This document shows, one piece after another, positions 25,464 to 35,391 of a DNA stretch of 50,240 nucleotides. Made by a program: the position numbers and the translations under genes. This DNA is from Ureibacillus sp. Lineage in GTDB: Bacteria; Bacillota; Bacilli; Bacillales_A; Planococcaceae. A model generated the notes under the pieces. That model was not told where the DNA came from. It saw only the letters and a program-made list of their open reading frames with translations, and searched no databases. Positions within the stretch are counted from its first letter, which is position 1, and each line of letters starts with the position of its first letter. The DNA is taken from assembly GCA_031178355.1 (NCBI GenBank), contig JAPSJC010000010.1, forward strand, positions 1 to 50,240. The letters run 5' to 3'.

Positions 25464-25517
25464 ACTATAATAAAAGATTATTTAAGTATTACTCTATAAA
25501 TGTAAAAAAATTGTAAA
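25464..25517 (-). promoter_or_regulatory. Candidate promoter with Pho-box-like repeats
   Basis: Minus strand: two exact TTTACA repeats with a 5-bp gap (25512-25517 and 25501-25506), the 11-bp periodicity of PhoP boxes, about 32 bp before a TATAGT -10 (25464-25469). Only two of the usual four repeats are exact. Confidence 0.4.
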
Positions 25518-25582
25518 TATTCTATCTAATTATTTTACAATAAAATTTTATAACTATTTTTATAGAATAACAATAGAAAATA

Positions 25583-25625
25583 TAAAAAAACGGTAAATAT
25601 CTCTAATTGAGATATTTACCGTTTT
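25583..25625. terminator. Bidirectional terminator at the 3' end of aconitase
   Basis: 17-bp perfect stem AAAACGGTAAATATCTC/GAGATATTTACCGTTTT (25587-25603 and 25609-25625) with flanking A/T runs. Confidence 0.9.
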
Positions 25626-25637
25626 ATATTACAAGAA

Positions 25638-28343
25638 TTAGTTCTCTAATGCTTTGTTACGAAGTACCATTTGTAAGATACCACCATGACGGTAGTAATC
25701 AACTTCTACTTCAGAGTCGAAACGAGCTAGAGCTTGGAATGTTTTTACTGTGCCATCTTCAGCTTTAGCAGTTACTGTTAGGATGTCACGTGGTTTAACA
25801 TCGTCTGTTAAGTTAACAGAGATTTCTTCTTTACCAGTTAGTCCTAAAGATTCTGCACTTTCACCTGGTAAGAATTGAAGTGGTAAAACACCCATCATTA
25901 CTAGGTTAGAACGGTGAATACGTTCGTAGCTTTGTGCGATTACAGTTTTAATTCCAAGTAGGAATGTACCTTTTGCAGCCCAGTCACGAGAAGATCCCAT
26001 ACCGTAGTCATTACCAGCAAGTACTACTAAACCAGTACCTTGTTCTTGGTATTTCATAGCTGCGTCATAAATGTACTCAACTTCTCCTGTTGGCCAGTAA
26101 GTAGTGAATCCACCCTCTGTACCAGGAGCAACTTGGTTACGAATACGGATGTTTGCAAATGTACCACGCATCATAACTTCGTGGTTACCACGACGAGAAC
26201 CATAAGAGTTGAAGTCACGGATTGCAACACCGTTTTCTTGTAGATATTTACCTGCAGGTGTATCTTTACCGATTGCACCAGCTGGAGAAATATGGTCAGT
26301 TGTAATTGAGTCACCAAATTTAGCGATTACACGTAATCCATCAAGACCTTTGATTGCTTCAGGCTCTTTAGAAAGACCAGTGAAGAATGGTGGGTTTTGG
26401 ATGTAAGTTGATTTTTCATCAAATGTGTATAGAGACTCAGTTGATGTTTCAATTGCATTCCATTTTTCATTTGCAGTAAATACAGTTTCATATTCTTTTT
26501 GGAATAATTCACGAGTAACTACTCTGTTTAATACTTCATTTACTTCTTCAGTTGAAGGCCAGATGTCAGCGAAGAATACATCGTTACCATCTTTGTCTTT
26601 ACCTAAAGAGTCTTTTTGTAGGTCGATATCTACTGTACCAGCTAATGCGTAAGCAACAACAAGTGGTGGTGATGCTAAGTAGTTTGCTTTTACAAGTGGG
26701 TGTACACGACCTTCGAAGTTACGGTTACCAGAAAGAACTGAAGTTACAAATAAATCGTTCCCTTTGATTGCTTCCTCGATTTCAGGAAGTAATGGACCTG
26801 AGTTTCCGATACATGTTGTACAACCGTAACCTACAGTGTTGAAACCGATTTGGTCAAGGTAAGATTGTAAACCTGATTCTTCTAAGTAACCAGTTACTAC
26901 TTTAGAACCTGGTGCTAAAGAAGTTTTAACCCATGCAGGTGGTTGAATACCTTTTTCAACTGCTTTTTTTGCAACTAAACCAGCAGCTAAAAGAACGTAT
27001 GGGTTAGATGTGTTTGTACAAGAAGTGATTGCAGCGATCGCTACAGCACCTGTTGGCATTTCCACATCGCCATCTGCAAATTTAACTGTAGCAGTTTTAG
27101 CGAATTCATCTTCTGTTAAACCAAAGCCTTGAACACCCATTGGAGCAGTTACTGCTTCATGGTAGCGAGCTTTCATATCAGAAAGAGGAATTAAATCTTG
27201 TGGACGTTTTGGACCAGATAGGTTTGGTTGAATGTCCTCTAATTTAATTTCTAAAACGTCAGTGTAAACAGGCTCTAAAGTTGGATCGAAGAACATGTTG
27301 TTAGCTTTTAAATAAGCTTCAACTACAGCGATATGCTCTTCTTCACGTCCTGTTAAACGCATGTAATTTAATGATTCTTCGTCAATAGCGAAGTAACCAC
27401 ATGTTGCACCATATTCAGGAGCCATGTTTGAAATTGTTGCACGGTCAGCTAATGGTAATTTAGATACGCCAGGACCGAAGAACTCAACGAATTTACCTAC
27501 TACGCCGCGTTGACGTAATACTTGAGTTACTTTTAATGCTAAGTCCATTGCAGTTGCACCGTTTGGAAGATCACCAGTTAATTTAACACCGATAACTTCT
27601 GGAATTGGGAAATATGAAGCTTGTCCAAGCATACCTGCTTCAGCTTCGATACCACCTACACCCCATCCAAGTACGCCGATACCATTAATCATTGTAGTAT
27701 GTGAGTCAGTACCTACTACTGAATCTGGGAAAGTTTCGAATGAACCATCTTCGTTTTCTTTAACGTGAACAACTGGAGCTAAATACTCTAAGTTAACTTG
27801 GTGCACGATACCTGTTGCTGGTGGTACAGCACGGAAGTTATCATAAGCTGTTTGAGCCCATTTTAAGAAATTGTAACGTTCTGCGTTACGTTCAAATTCT
27901 AAATCCATGTTCGCTTGTAATGCAGAAGAATTACCATATTTGTCAACTTGTACTGAGTGGTCAATTACAAGGTCAACTGGAATAGCTGGATTGATTTTTG
28001 CAGGATCTCCACCTAATTCTTTCATTGCTGAACGTAAAGAAGCTAAGTCAACTACTACTGGTACTCCAGTGAAGTCTTGTAATACTACACGAGAAGGTTT
28101 GAATGGTACTTCACCTTCTGGATCCGCTCCATTACCGAATTTTGCTAAATTGTTTACATGTTCGTCTTTGATTACGTAGTTATCATATTGACGTAATACA
28201 GATTCTAATAATACTTTGATTGAGTATGGAAGGCGTGATACGTTTGCGATACCAGCTTCTTCGATTGCACGTAAACGATAATAGTTATACGTTTTACCAT
28301 TTACTTCAAATGAAGCACGGCTGTTGTGTAAATTGCTTGCCAT
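25638..28343 (-). CDS. acnA: Aconitate hydratase (CitB/AcnA type)
   Basis: A 901-residue cytoplasmic aconitase, close to the 909 of B. subtilis CitB. It interconverts citrate and isocitrate in the TCA cycle. The three 4Fe-4S cysteines are in TSCTNTSNP and [11 protein letters not shown]; the substrate-binding SRRGNHE and [10 protein letters not shown] of the C-terminal swivel domain are present. CitB-type enzymes double as iron-dependent RNA-binding proteins when the cluster is lost. GGGGGAG lies before the ATG. The promoter carries a CcpC-like dyad at the expected distance, so citrate-responsive repression is likely. It is transcribed alone, with a strong terminator. Confidence 0.98.
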   Translation of the reverse strand: MASNLHNSRASFEVNGKTYNYYRLRAIEEAGIANVSRLPYSIKVLLESVLRQYDNYVIKDEHVNNLAKFGNGADPEGEVPFKPSRVVLQDFTGVPVVVDLASLRSAMKELGGDPAKINPAIPVDLVIDHSVQVDKYGNSSALQANMDLEFERNAERYNFLKWAQTAYDNFRAVPPATGIVHQVNLEYLAPVVHVKENEDGSFETFPDSVVGTDSHTTMINGIGVLGWGVGGIEAEAGMLGQASYFPIPEVIGVKLTGDLPNGATAMDLALKVTQVLRQRGVVGKFVEFFGPGVSKLPLADRATISNMAPEYGATCGYFAIDEESLNYMRLTGREEEHIAVVEAYLKANNMFFDPTLEPVYTDVLEIKLEDIQPNLSGPKRPQDLIPLSDMKARYHEAVTAPMGVQGFGLTEDEFAKTATVKFADGDVEMPTGAVAIAAITSCTNTSNPYVLLAAGLVAKKAVEKGIQPPAWVKTSLAPGSKVVTGYLEESGLQSYLDQIGFNTVGYGCTTCIGNSGPLLPEIEEAIKGNDLFVTSVLSGNRNFEGRVHPLVKANYLASPPLVVAYALAGTVDIDLQKDSLGKDKDGNDVFFADIWPSTEEVNEVLNRVVTRELFQKEYETVFTANEKWNAIETSTESLYTFDEKSTYIQNPPFFTGLSKEPEAIKGLDGLRVIAKFGDSITTDHISPAGAIGKDTPAGKYLQENGVAIRDFNSYGSRRGNHEVMMRGTFANIRIRNQVAPGTEGGFTTYWPTGEVEYIYDAAMKYQEQGTGLVVLAGNDYGMGSSRDWAAKGTFLLGIKTVIAQSYERIHRSNLVMMGVLPLQFLPGESAESLGLTGKEEISVNLTDDVKPRDILTVTAKAEDGTVKTFQALARFDSEVEVDYYRHGGILQMVLRNKALEN

Positions 28344-28408
28344 TTGTACTCCCCCTATTAATCTTTTTGAAAAGGCCAGTTTTTACTAAGCTTCTTTTCT
28401 CCAATGTT

Positions 28409-28476
28409 CATAATACATGATTTGTATTCATAAGTAAATTACATTAAAATTATGCTTTGTAATAAGTTATATTTAT
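28409..28476 (-). promoter_or_regulatory. Aconitase promoter with CcpC-like dyad
   Basis: Minus strand: -35 TTTACT (28432-28437), 17-bp spacer, -10 TATTAT (28409-28414), start near 28402. ATAA-N7-TTAT (28462-28476) is centred near -67, as for the B. subtilis citB CcpC box reported near -66. Confidence 0.6.
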
Positions 28477-28552
28477 GACCGTCAAATTGAACAAAAATGA
28501 GTAAATTCATGACAATTTTGAGTAATCACTATCTCAAAATTTATATTGAAGG

Positions 28553-29107
28553 TTAAATTACAAGTTCATTTAGAACCTCATCGTTAGTATTAAGGACTTT
28601 AATAGTATATGTTTCTTTATTATCGAGTTGAGATAAATCTATAAACCAAATGAAATAACCCTCTACATTATATAAATTTACAATATCATTTGCTAGATGA
28701 TTTAGGTGTAGAATTTCTGTTTCTACTCCGTTGACTGTAACTTTTATATCACCCATTGGTTTAATCAGACCATATAATATTTTACTATCAGAATATGCTT
28801 GAGAGATATTATTCTCAACTAATGTATTAGGCAATTTAGAATATACCCCATCTTCAGAGCTCCACCCGGTTAAATTTTTCGTCACAGTACCTGTCCCAAA
28901 ATAATTTCCATTTGATAGGAAGAAATAGCGATGTTCCTTATCTGTTTTTGGACCTTCAATCCATACATATTGTTGATCTGTTGGTAAAGCCTCTTCAGGT
29001 GTATTCTTTCTATCGCCTTCTATATGAGTAAAATAAAAATGAAATAGATATGCTAATGCAATTACTACTATTATAAATAAAAAAATTCTAGTTACACGTT
29101 TTCGCAA
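28553..29107 (-). CDS. Membrane-anchored protein of unknown function
   Basis: A 184-residue protein with one N-terminal membrane helix (about 8-26, IFLFIIVVIALAYLFHFYF) after a basic MRKRVTR start, so the remaining roughly 155 residues probably lie outside. That domain is rich in beta-type segments (YVWIEGPKTD, GNYFGTGTV, IKVTVNGVE) and has no recognised motif. It starts with TTG with GAGGTG 5 nt upstream. It begins 17 bp after the DUF2785-like gene ends, so the two form an operon. No terminator is obvious. Confidence 0.62.
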   Translation of the reverse strand: MRKRVTRIFLFIIVVIALAYLFHFYFTHIEGDRKNTPEEALPTDQQYVWIEGPKTDKEHRYFFLSNGNYFGTGTVTKNLTGWSSEDGVYSKLPNTLVENNISQAYSDSKILYGLIKPMGDIKVTVNGVETEILHLNHLANDIVNLYNVEGYFIWFIDLSQLDNKETYTIKVLNTNDEVLNELVI

Positions 29108-29124
29108 ATTTTCACCTCATTTAC

Positions 29125-29955
29125 TTACTGCTTCGCCCATTTTCCTATAAAAATTGAGACAATCCCCATTAGTTCTGGCATTTGACGCGTGAATTTTAAA
29201 AGAAAATAGAATTGTTTCATAAAATGAAGTGTATTTGTTCGAGCCGCAAAATATTGTGGTGTATAACCATGAGATAACAAATAATATTGTAGTTTATCAA
29301 ATATCTGTTCAACCCACTCGATTAAAATTTCTTCAGGAATATTTTTCGAGATTAATCGTTCAATGATTTTACAAAGGTTTTCTTCCTCATCATGAATATA
29401 TACAGAACCTTTCCAAAAACTCTCTTTTATTCCTTCTAATATTTTTGCAGAAAAATGGAGTTCGAAAGCTGGATGGCTAACTATGGCATTAGTAAGTTCT
29501 GCACCGTTTACAATTGCAAGGGCCCAACCTTTTTCACCTAGGAATCCACGAACGTCATTTTCACGGCTTAAATAAGGAGTTGTTTCCCTAAGGATGTTGG
29601 CAGCTTCCTCCAAAGTTAGGAAATGAATTTGAGAATCAACATGTAGAAGTCCTGTTAGCCATAGTGCGGAGAACGAACGAATAAAAACGTTATCGCCTTC
29701 CCTTTCTCCTATTGAATGAAACAAAAAATCTTTACCAGATAATTTAATGACGAGATCTGTCATTTGTTCTTTTGTAAGCATATTTGCTGATAACAGTTCA
29801 ATAAACAATCGATAATTTAATTTATCACGTAATTCATCTTCAGGGTATCCAATATACATAGTCATCTCGTCTAATAATTGAGTTCCATGAGAATTCATAT
29901 ATTGTTCTCGTTCTATTTGTTCCATTTGAATTAATAGTTCTAGTTTCTCTTTCAT
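29125..29955 (-). CDS. DUF2785-like protein
   Basis: A 276-residue soluble, mostly helical protein. The pattern YIGYPEDELRDKLNYRL near the N-terminus, GFLGEKGWALAIVNGAELTNA in the middle and a helical FLLKFTRQ end fit my memory of the DUF2785 family of Bacillales; the function of that family is unknown. AGGGGGA precedes the ATG by about 4 nt. It is the first gene of a two-gene unit with the membrane protein at 28553. Confidence 0.7.
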   Translation of the reverse strand: MKEKLELLIQMEQIEREQYMNSHGTQLLDEMTMYIGYPEDELRDKLNYRLFIELLSANMLTKEQMTDLVIKLSGKDFLFHSIGEREGDNVFIRSFSALWLTGLLHVDSQIHFLTLEEAANILRETTPYLSRENDVRGFLGEKGWALAIVNGAELTNAIVSHPAFELHFSAKILEGIKESFWKGSVYIHDEEENLCKIIERLISKNIPEEILIEWVEQIFDKLQYYLLSHGYTPQYFAARTNTLHFMKQFYFLLKFTRQMPELMGIVSIFIGKWAKQ

Positions 29956-30298
29956 GTTGTCCCCCTATAGTGATTGAAGCATTCGGGTACAATTTTAACC
30001 TTCATAATTTAGAAATGCTATTAATAAATAATTTTGACTAATTGACTTAAACTTTTTTAAACTTACAAAAAGCTTCAATATTTCCTCTAATTACTTCCAT
30101 AACTTTGCTAAAACTTACAAACGCGAGCGTTCTTTCGAGCTTACTCAATTGCATAAGTTCAAGTATGTAAAATTAATTCCCAACTGATTTGTTAAAAATG
30201 AATATTAATTAAAAATAGTTGTTAAGAAAACGATTAAATACCGTTTATTTTAGTAAAAATAGAAATATCAACCAGATTTACTGTGAAGGAGGGTTTCT
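29956..30298. other. AT-rich intergenic region with an 11-bp direct repeat
   Basis: No gene is seen. AAACTTACAAA occurs at 30059-30069 and again at 30111-30121 (52 bp apart), the second followed by ACGCGAGCGT, a GC-rich patch unlike its surroundings. The region must hold the promoters of the divergent genes at 29955 (minus) and 30299 (plus); I cannot place them with confidence. Confidence 0.3.
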
Positions 30299-32233
30299 AT
30301 GGCCATCTTGAAACTGTTTTCTACGTTCTTTTCAAATGTGAAAACAATGAGGCGTGCCATTCAGAGGTCTAAAAAAGGTGATCAAATTAAACTATCACCT
30401 AAAGTGTATAGAGAATCGATTCAATTTGATAAAGATGTTTTAATTTCTGCAAGTGGAGACGAGGAAACGGTAATGGAAGGAATTTTTATCATTCCGAATT
30501 CCGTCCAAGTGACACTTCAAAATGTTACAATTTCCCCTACTTCACAAATTTATGTTGAAGGAAATTTGAAATTAGAAAACTGTCGGTTAATAGGCAGTAA
30601 AACTGATACGCTTTTATCTGTAAATAAAGGCACTATTAATCTTGAAAAATGTGAGTTAACGAATGCAAAAGAAGTTGCAGTTGCATTATTAAATAACTCA
30701 AAAGCATATTTTAAAAACTGTATCTTCCATAGTAATGGAAAAATGCAAGTTCTTTTACAAGACTCTGAGGCAATAGTCGAACAATGTGAATTTACAAATA
30801 CGAAACATGGCTTTTGGCTCAAGAATCAATCAAAACTTTATTCTGATAAAAACCATTTTCATCAACATTATGGTACACAAATCATTGTAGACCATTCATC
30901 TTTTGAGGATTTTGGAAGTATTTTTGAACGTGGAGATGGAAATGGCATTTACGGGTTAAATCAGTCAGTAATTGCACTACAAAATAGCACAGTTCGCTAT
31001 CACAAATTACCTCAAATATGGATTGAAGAAAGTACTTTTAAAGGCCAACATTGTATGATTCAACACGGCAAAGAATCAGGAATTTATTTTAAAGATCTTA
31101 CTGAAGCAAGCCTTTCCTATTGTGAAGTATCACATCACCAAAAAGAAAACCTATTAATTTCAAATAAATCGAGGGTAAATATCGAACAGTGTCATATCCA
31201 TTCTGGAAACGAAATAGGCATTAAGATTAAGGAACAGTCTATTGTCAATTTTAATGAAACCATTATAAAATATCATAATTTATCTCAAGTTTATATTACA
31301 GATCACTCAATTTGTTCAATGTCTCAATGTATTATTAAGGATGGTTCTTATATTGGTCTGTTTATAGATAAAAAAGGAAGTGCATCCTTAGTTAAAAGCG
31401 AAATATCAAAACATGAAAGTTCCGCTTTTACCTTAATTGATGCAGAACTAAATATTTTCGAATGTGAGATTATGGAGAATAAAGGGAACGGAATATTAGC
31501 AATTGAAAAATCAATTGTTGATATTGAACTATCAAAATTCTTTGATAACTATATGCCTCATATTGCATGCAAAACGAATGTCATCATTACCTTGTCACAA
31601 AGTGAATTATTCAATGGGAAAAGTATTATTGCAGTAAATAAAAGTGAACTTTTTATTTTTGAAACTAAATTTTATAATTGTGATCAAGTACAGATTGAAG
31701 TAAGTGATCATTCGACCGCTATATTTGAGCATTGTCAAATTTTTAATGGTGGCTCCTATGGAATTAAAATAACTCGAAATTCAATTTCTAATTTCATAAA
31801 TAGTCATATTAGTCATCATGCGCTAGCGCAAATAGTAGTGAATGATAGTTCACTAATTATTAATAACAGTGAATTAGTTGACGGAAAACGAAATGGTTTA
31901 TTAATTCAAAATCATAGTGAAGTATTTATTCGCGATAGTTATATTGCAAAGCATTTAAAACCTCAAATTTGGCTCGATTATGAGTCAACAGTTGATTTAG
32001 ATGGAGTGCAAATGACGGATGGACATCAATCAGATTTACACGCACAAAATCGTTCTGCCATATATGTCTCAGATAGTATTATTCGAAATGATAAATACCG
32101 TTACAATGTGCAAGCAATGAATTTTTCAAAGATCAAATTGAAGAAAACGGTTATTGAAAATAAGTTAGGAGAAGTGTTTTACAGTGAAAATAATAGTCTA
32201 ATTACAACGACAATGGATGAAGTGGATTCATAA
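30299..32233 (+). CDS. Right-handed parallel beta-helix repeat protein
   Basis: A 644-residue protein built almost wholly of repeats. After about 45 residues, roughly 22-23-residue coils follow to the end, each with a strand-turn-strand pattern such as SIVNFNETIIKYHN or STAIFEHCQIFNGG, typical of pectate-lyase-like or NosD-type beta helices. Two coil types alternate: one containing xxGIxI and one containing xxQIxV, giving a 46-residue super-repeat of about ten copies. There is no signal peptide, lipobox or membrane helix, unusual for a fold often exported, so it may be cytoplasmic or spore-associated. No catalytic motif is seen. GGAGG lies 6 nt before the ATG. It stands alone; the substrate is unknown. 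Confidence 0.82.
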   Translation: MAILKLFSTFFSNVKTMRRAIQRSKKGDQIKLSPKVYRESIQFDKDVLISASGDEETVMEGIFIIPNSVQVTLQNVTISPTSQIYVEGNLKLENCRLIGSKTDTLLSVNKGTINLEKCELTNAKEVAVALLNNSKAYFKNCIFHSNGKMQVLLQDSEAIVEQCEFTNTKHGFWLKNQSKLYSDKNHFHQHYGTQIIVDHSSFEDFGSIFERGDGNGIYGLNQSVIALQNSTVRYHKLPQIWIEESTFKGQHCMIQHGKESGIYFKDLTEASLSYCEVSHHQKENLLISNKSRVNIEQCHIHSGNEIGIKIKEQSIVNFNETIIKYHNLSQVYITDHSICSMSQCIIKDGSYIGLFIDKKGSASLVKSEISKHESSAFTLIDAELNIFECEIMENKGNGILAIEKSIVDIELSKFFDNYMPHIACKTNVIITLSQSELFNGKSIIAVNKSELFIFETKFYNCDQVQIEVSDHSTAIFEHCQIFNGGSYGIKITRNSISNFINSHISHHALAQIVVNDSSLIINNSELVDGKRNGLLIQNHSEVFIRDSYIAKHLKPQIWLDYESTVDLDGVQMTDGHQSDLHAQNRSAIYVSDSIIRNDKYRYNVQAMNFSKIKLKKTVIENKLGEVFYSENNSLITTTMDEVDS

Positions 32234-32267
32234 TCTTATGATCCATTTCTTTTTATACATTCAGTTT

Positions 32268-32284
32268 ACATAATAATATTATGT
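32268..32284. repeat. Near-perfect palindrome upstream of yfkAB
   Basis: Arms ACATAATA and TATTATGT around a single central A. It lies 35 bp after the beta-helix stop and about 55 bp before a TTGACA (32336-32341) that could be the yfkAB -35. It may be an operator; it is not a terminator, since no T run follows. Confidence 0.35.
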
Positions 32285-32414
32285 GTTATGAATACCTATC
32301 ATTTTAGTATATTTTTTGACAAATTTGAATAAATTGCTCTAGTTAGGTCATTATTTAGTTTTCGAAACTAGAAATCTATGAGAGAATGTTTCTTTGAAAG
32401 GAAGATCGAAAACT

Positions 32415-33524
32415 ATGAATACGTTAGAAAAATTAACACCTCAATTTGACCCTTGGGAAGCCTATATGGATATAGAACAACACGGAAAATTAACGCTTTC
32501 CAATGTTGAATTTACGACAACAACATTATGTAATATGAGATGTGCTCATTGCGCAGTTGGATATACGCTACAATCTAAAGACCCACAAGCGTTACCTTTA
32601 GATGTTTTGATTAAAAGGCTCGATGAAATACCAAATCTAAGATCTATTAGTATTACTGGTGGAGAGCCGATGTTAAATAAAAAATCTGTTCAAAACTACG
32701 TTAAACCTTTATTAAAATATGCACATGAACGTGGCGTTCGAACTCAAATGAATTCAAACTTAACAGTAGATGGAGAACGTTACTTAGAGATAGCGCCTTA
32801 TTTAGATGTATTACATATATCGCATAACTGGGGTACAGTTGAAGAATTTGTAGAAACAGGTTTTGCGATGATGGAGAGAAAACCAACATTTGATCAACGT
32901 GCTAGCCTTTTTCAACGTATGATTGAAAACTCTAGAATGTTGGCTGAACAAGGAGTAATGGTTTCTGCTGAAACGATGCTTAATAAAAATACAGTTCCTT
33001 ATATTGAGCACATCCACCATCAAATTGTTCATGAAATGAAGTGCGCCCGTCATGAAATCCATCCAATGTACCCATCTGACTTTGCGTCTCAACTTTCTGC
33101 TCTTTCACTAGAGGAAACACGTACAGCGATTCATCGACTTCTTGATATTCGTGACGAAAATACATGGATGTTATTTGGTACACTCCCCTTCTATCCATGT
33201 AGTATAAAGGAAGAAGATCAAGTATTATTAAAACGATTACGTGAGTCGAAAAACGTAACTCTTAGAAATGATCCAGATGGAAGATCGCGTTTAAACGTTA
33301 ATATATTTACTGGGGAAGTTATTGTTACTGACTTTGGTGATACTCCAGCACTAGGGAATGTTCAAACAGACTCACTCCCTGAAATATTTGAAAAATGGCT
33401 TGAAGGTGATTTAGCTAAATCATTAAATTGTCATTGTCCGGCCGTTAAATGCTTAGGACCAAATGTCTTAGTTAAAAATATGTACTATAAAGATACAAAT
33501 TTTGTAAGTGGTAGTGCTAAATAA
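32415..33524 (+). CDS. yfkAB: Radical SAM protein of the YfkAB family
   Basis: A 369-residue cytoplasmic enzyme. The radical-SAM 4Fe-4S motif is TTTLCNMRCAHCA (CxxxCxxC, about residues 39-46) and SITGGEPML supplies the GGE motif of SAM binding. The C-terminus has CHCPAVKC, the CxCxxxxC motif that defines the YfkAB group and may bind a second cluster. Reaction and substrate are not established. The ATG at 32415 follows AAAGGAAG by about 10 nt; a TTG seven codons earlier overlaps that site. A TTGACA at 32336-32341 could be its -35. It may be transcribed alone; no terminator separates it clearly from the C39-type lipoprotein gene 140 bp further. Confidence 0.92.
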   Translation: MNTLEKLTPQFDPWEAYMDIEQHGKLTLSNVEFTTTTLCNMRCAHCAVGYTLQSKDPQALPLDVLIKRLDEIPNLRSISITGGEPMLNKKSVQNYVKPLLKYAHERGVRTQMNSNLTVDGERYLEIAPYLDVLHISHNWGTVEEFVETGFAMMERKPTFDQRASLFQRMIENSRMLAEQGVMVSAETMLNKNTVPYIEHIHHQIVHEMKCARHEIHPMYPSDFASQLSALSLEETRTAIHRLLDIRDENTWMLFGTLPFYPCSIKEEDQVLLKRLRESKNVTLRNDPDGRSRLNVNIFTGEVIVTDFGDTPALGNVQTDSLPEIFEKWLEGDLAKSLNCHCPAVKCLGPNVLVKNMYYKDTNFVSGSAK

Positions 33525-33666
33525 TGAGTTTATTGAATCCCTGCTGCCATTAAATAGTATTAAACTAATAAATATCTAGATTCTCTAAGTTGTACTAGTA
33601 TATATTTTTAACGTATGCAGACAATATGTTCAACAAACTATATTTTTTAGAAGGATGTGCATGTAT

Positions 33667-34698
33667 ATGATAGATAAAACTAATTTCACAAAAAAAATAC
33701 TAGTACCTCTATCTTGCACTGCCATTCTTTTTGGCTGTAGTTCTAAAGAATTTACGATGAATACTGAGCAGAAAAAAGTTTATAGTAAACAGGTATCAAC
33801 GGAAGCCGAAAAAAATAGCAATAAATTGACAGTACACACTGTTGAATTTTCAAGTACGACGAACGTTAAGAATGTAACTATTGCTCTAATAGATTTTGAA
33901 ACAAAAGAAAAAATAGCAATTGCAGAAGTTAATGATGATGGTAAAGCAGTTTTTGACATGGTTGAACCAGATGAACCATACGAAGTCATTGTATATAAAA
34001 ATGAATTAACTGGTGAATTATCGGAACAAACGAGAGAATTTGTCGTATTTGATCCGGAAAAACCGTACATTACAATCGAAACTTTTAATGCGTTTTCGAC
34101 AGAAAGTTTAGCGGTACCGATTGTGAAACAAAATCCAGAACTTCCAAATGGATGTGAGATCACTTCATTGACCGCTATTTTAAACTATTATGGAATTGAT
34201 GTTGATAAAATGACTTTAGTAGAAGATTATTTACCTACTTCTCCAGTGATATCTAAGGGCAACCAACTTTTTGGCCCCAACCCATATGAAGCATATGCAG
34301 GTGATCCATCAAAAAGAGAAGGTGGATATTATGTATTTGCTGATCCGATAGTGGAAGTTGCAAATCAAGTACTTTTTGAAAATAATAGTAATTATAAAGC
34401 CTTAAATTTAAGTGATGTTTCAAGGGAAGAAATTCTATCCTATGTAAATTCAGGTGTACCGGTATTAACTTGGACAACCATCGATTGGAAAGCACCAAGA
34501 ACAATGGGTCATTGGATTATTGAAGGTACCAATGAAAAACATCCAATTTTTATGAATTTACATGCAGTTGTACTAACGGGGTATGCTGATGGTAAAGTAA
34601 CAATAATGAACCCTATGTCAGGTTATCAAACAATCGATGAAAGAGTCTTCTTTAGCACGTTTAAAGCATTAGGTTCTCAAGCAATGGTTATATTATAA
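33667..34698 (+). CDS. Lipoprotein with C39-family cysteine peptidase domain
   Basis: A roughly 343-residue exported protein. The N-terminus ILVPLSCTAILFGCSS has a lipobox LFGC, so it should be lipid-anchored outside. Residues about 40-135 form a beta-rich stalk or Cna-B-like region (VTIALIDFETKEKIAIAEVNDDG). The C-terminal domain (about 150-343) has the catalytic Cys in LPNGCEITSLTAILNYYG, His in NLHAVVLTGYADG, and Asn/Asp in IMNPMSGYQ, as in Peptidase_C39_2 proteins. Its target is unknown, possibly peptide or wall processing. Start choice is uncertain: ATGs at 33655, 33661 and 33667 share one AAGGA site; the third was taken for spacing. A strong terminator follows. Confidence 0.82.
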   Translation: MIDKTNFTKKILVPLSCTAILFGCSSKEFTMNTEQKKVYSKQVSTEAEKNSNKLTVHTVEFSSTTNVKNVTIALIDFETKEKIAIAEVNDDGKAVFDMVEPDEPYEVIVYKNELTGELSEQTREFVVFDPEKPYITIETFNAFSTESLAVPIVKQNPELPNGCEITSLTAILNYYGIDVDKMTLVEDYLPTSPVISKGNQLFGPNPYEAYAGDPSKREGGYYVFADPIVEVANQVLFENNSNYKALNLSDVSREEILSYVNSGVPVLTWTTIDWKAPRTMGHWIIEGTNEKHPIFMNLHAVVLTGYADGKVTIMNPMSGYQTIDERVFFSTFKALGSQAMVIL

Positions 34699-34735
34699 AA
34701 AAGGATGCTCAATGATTGAGCATCCTTTTGTTTAT
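34699..34735 (+). terminator. Terminator of the C39-type lipoprotein gene
   Basis: 12-bp stem AAGGATGCTCAA/TTGAGCATCCTT (34701-34712 and 34716-34727) followed by TTGTTT; the A run upstream lets it also stop transcription coming from leuD. Confidence 0.88.
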
Positions 34736-34783
34736 TCATCACTTTAATGCTTAGTTGCATGATAGAGTCGTTAACTTTTTTAA

Positions 34784-35374
34784 TTAATAAGCAATTCGTT
34801 TCGCTTCATATTCAGAAATTTTATCATCATATTTAAATGTTAATGCAATTTCATCCCAACCATTTAATAACATTTCTTTGTAGTAAGGATCGATTGTAAA
34901 GTTGTATACTTTACCGTCTTCTCCACTAACTGTTTGCATTTCTAAGCTAACTTCTACTGAATATGGGTTTTCTTTTCCTTTAGCAAGAATTTCATCGCAT
35001 TCAGCTTCTGTTAATTTAATAGGTAAAATACCGTTTTTGAAACAGTTGTTATGGAAAATGTCCGCAAAGCTTGGTGCAATAACCACTCGGAATCCGTAAT
35101 CTAAAATTGCCCATGGTGCATGTTCACGAGAAGAACCACAACCAAAATTATCTTGTGCAACTAGTATTTGAGATCCCTTAAATTCTGGTTTATTTAATAC
35201 GAAGTCAGTAATTTCATTTCCTTGTTCATCAAAACGCCAGTGATAGAATAGGAAACGTCCAAAACCTGTACGTTCAATACGTTTTAAAAACTCTTTTGAA
35301 ATAATTTGGTCTGTATCTACATTTTTACGATCTAATGGTGTGATGACACTCGTTACTTGATTAATAGGTTCCAT
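34784..35374 (-). CDS. leuD: 3-isopropylmalate dehydratase small subunit LeuD
   Basis: A 196-residue swivel-domain subunit that pairs with LeuC to isomerise 2- and 3-isopropylmalate in leucine synthesis. The substrate-binding loop ILVAQDNFGCGSSREHAPWA and the start PLDRKNVDTDQIISKEFLK are typical. It follows leuC by 17 bp and is the last gene of the ilv-leu operon. Its terminator is probably the hairpin at 34701-34727, with which it converges. Confidence 0.97.
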   Translation of the reverse strand: MEPINQVTSVITPLDRKNVDTDQIISKEFLKRIERTGFGRFLFYHWRFDEQGNEITDFVLNKPEFKGSQILVAQDNFGCGSSREHAPWAILDYGFRVVIAPSFADIFHNNCFKNGILPIKLTEAECDEILAKGKENPYSVEVSLEMQTVSGEDGKVYNFTIDPYYKEMLLNGWDEIALTFKYDDKISEYEAKRIAY

Positions 35375-35391
35375 GATATTACCCTACCTTT

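Noticed and set aside
26040-28179. Antisense open frames within aconitase
   Set aside because: Shadows of strongly biased codons of acnA; no start signals.
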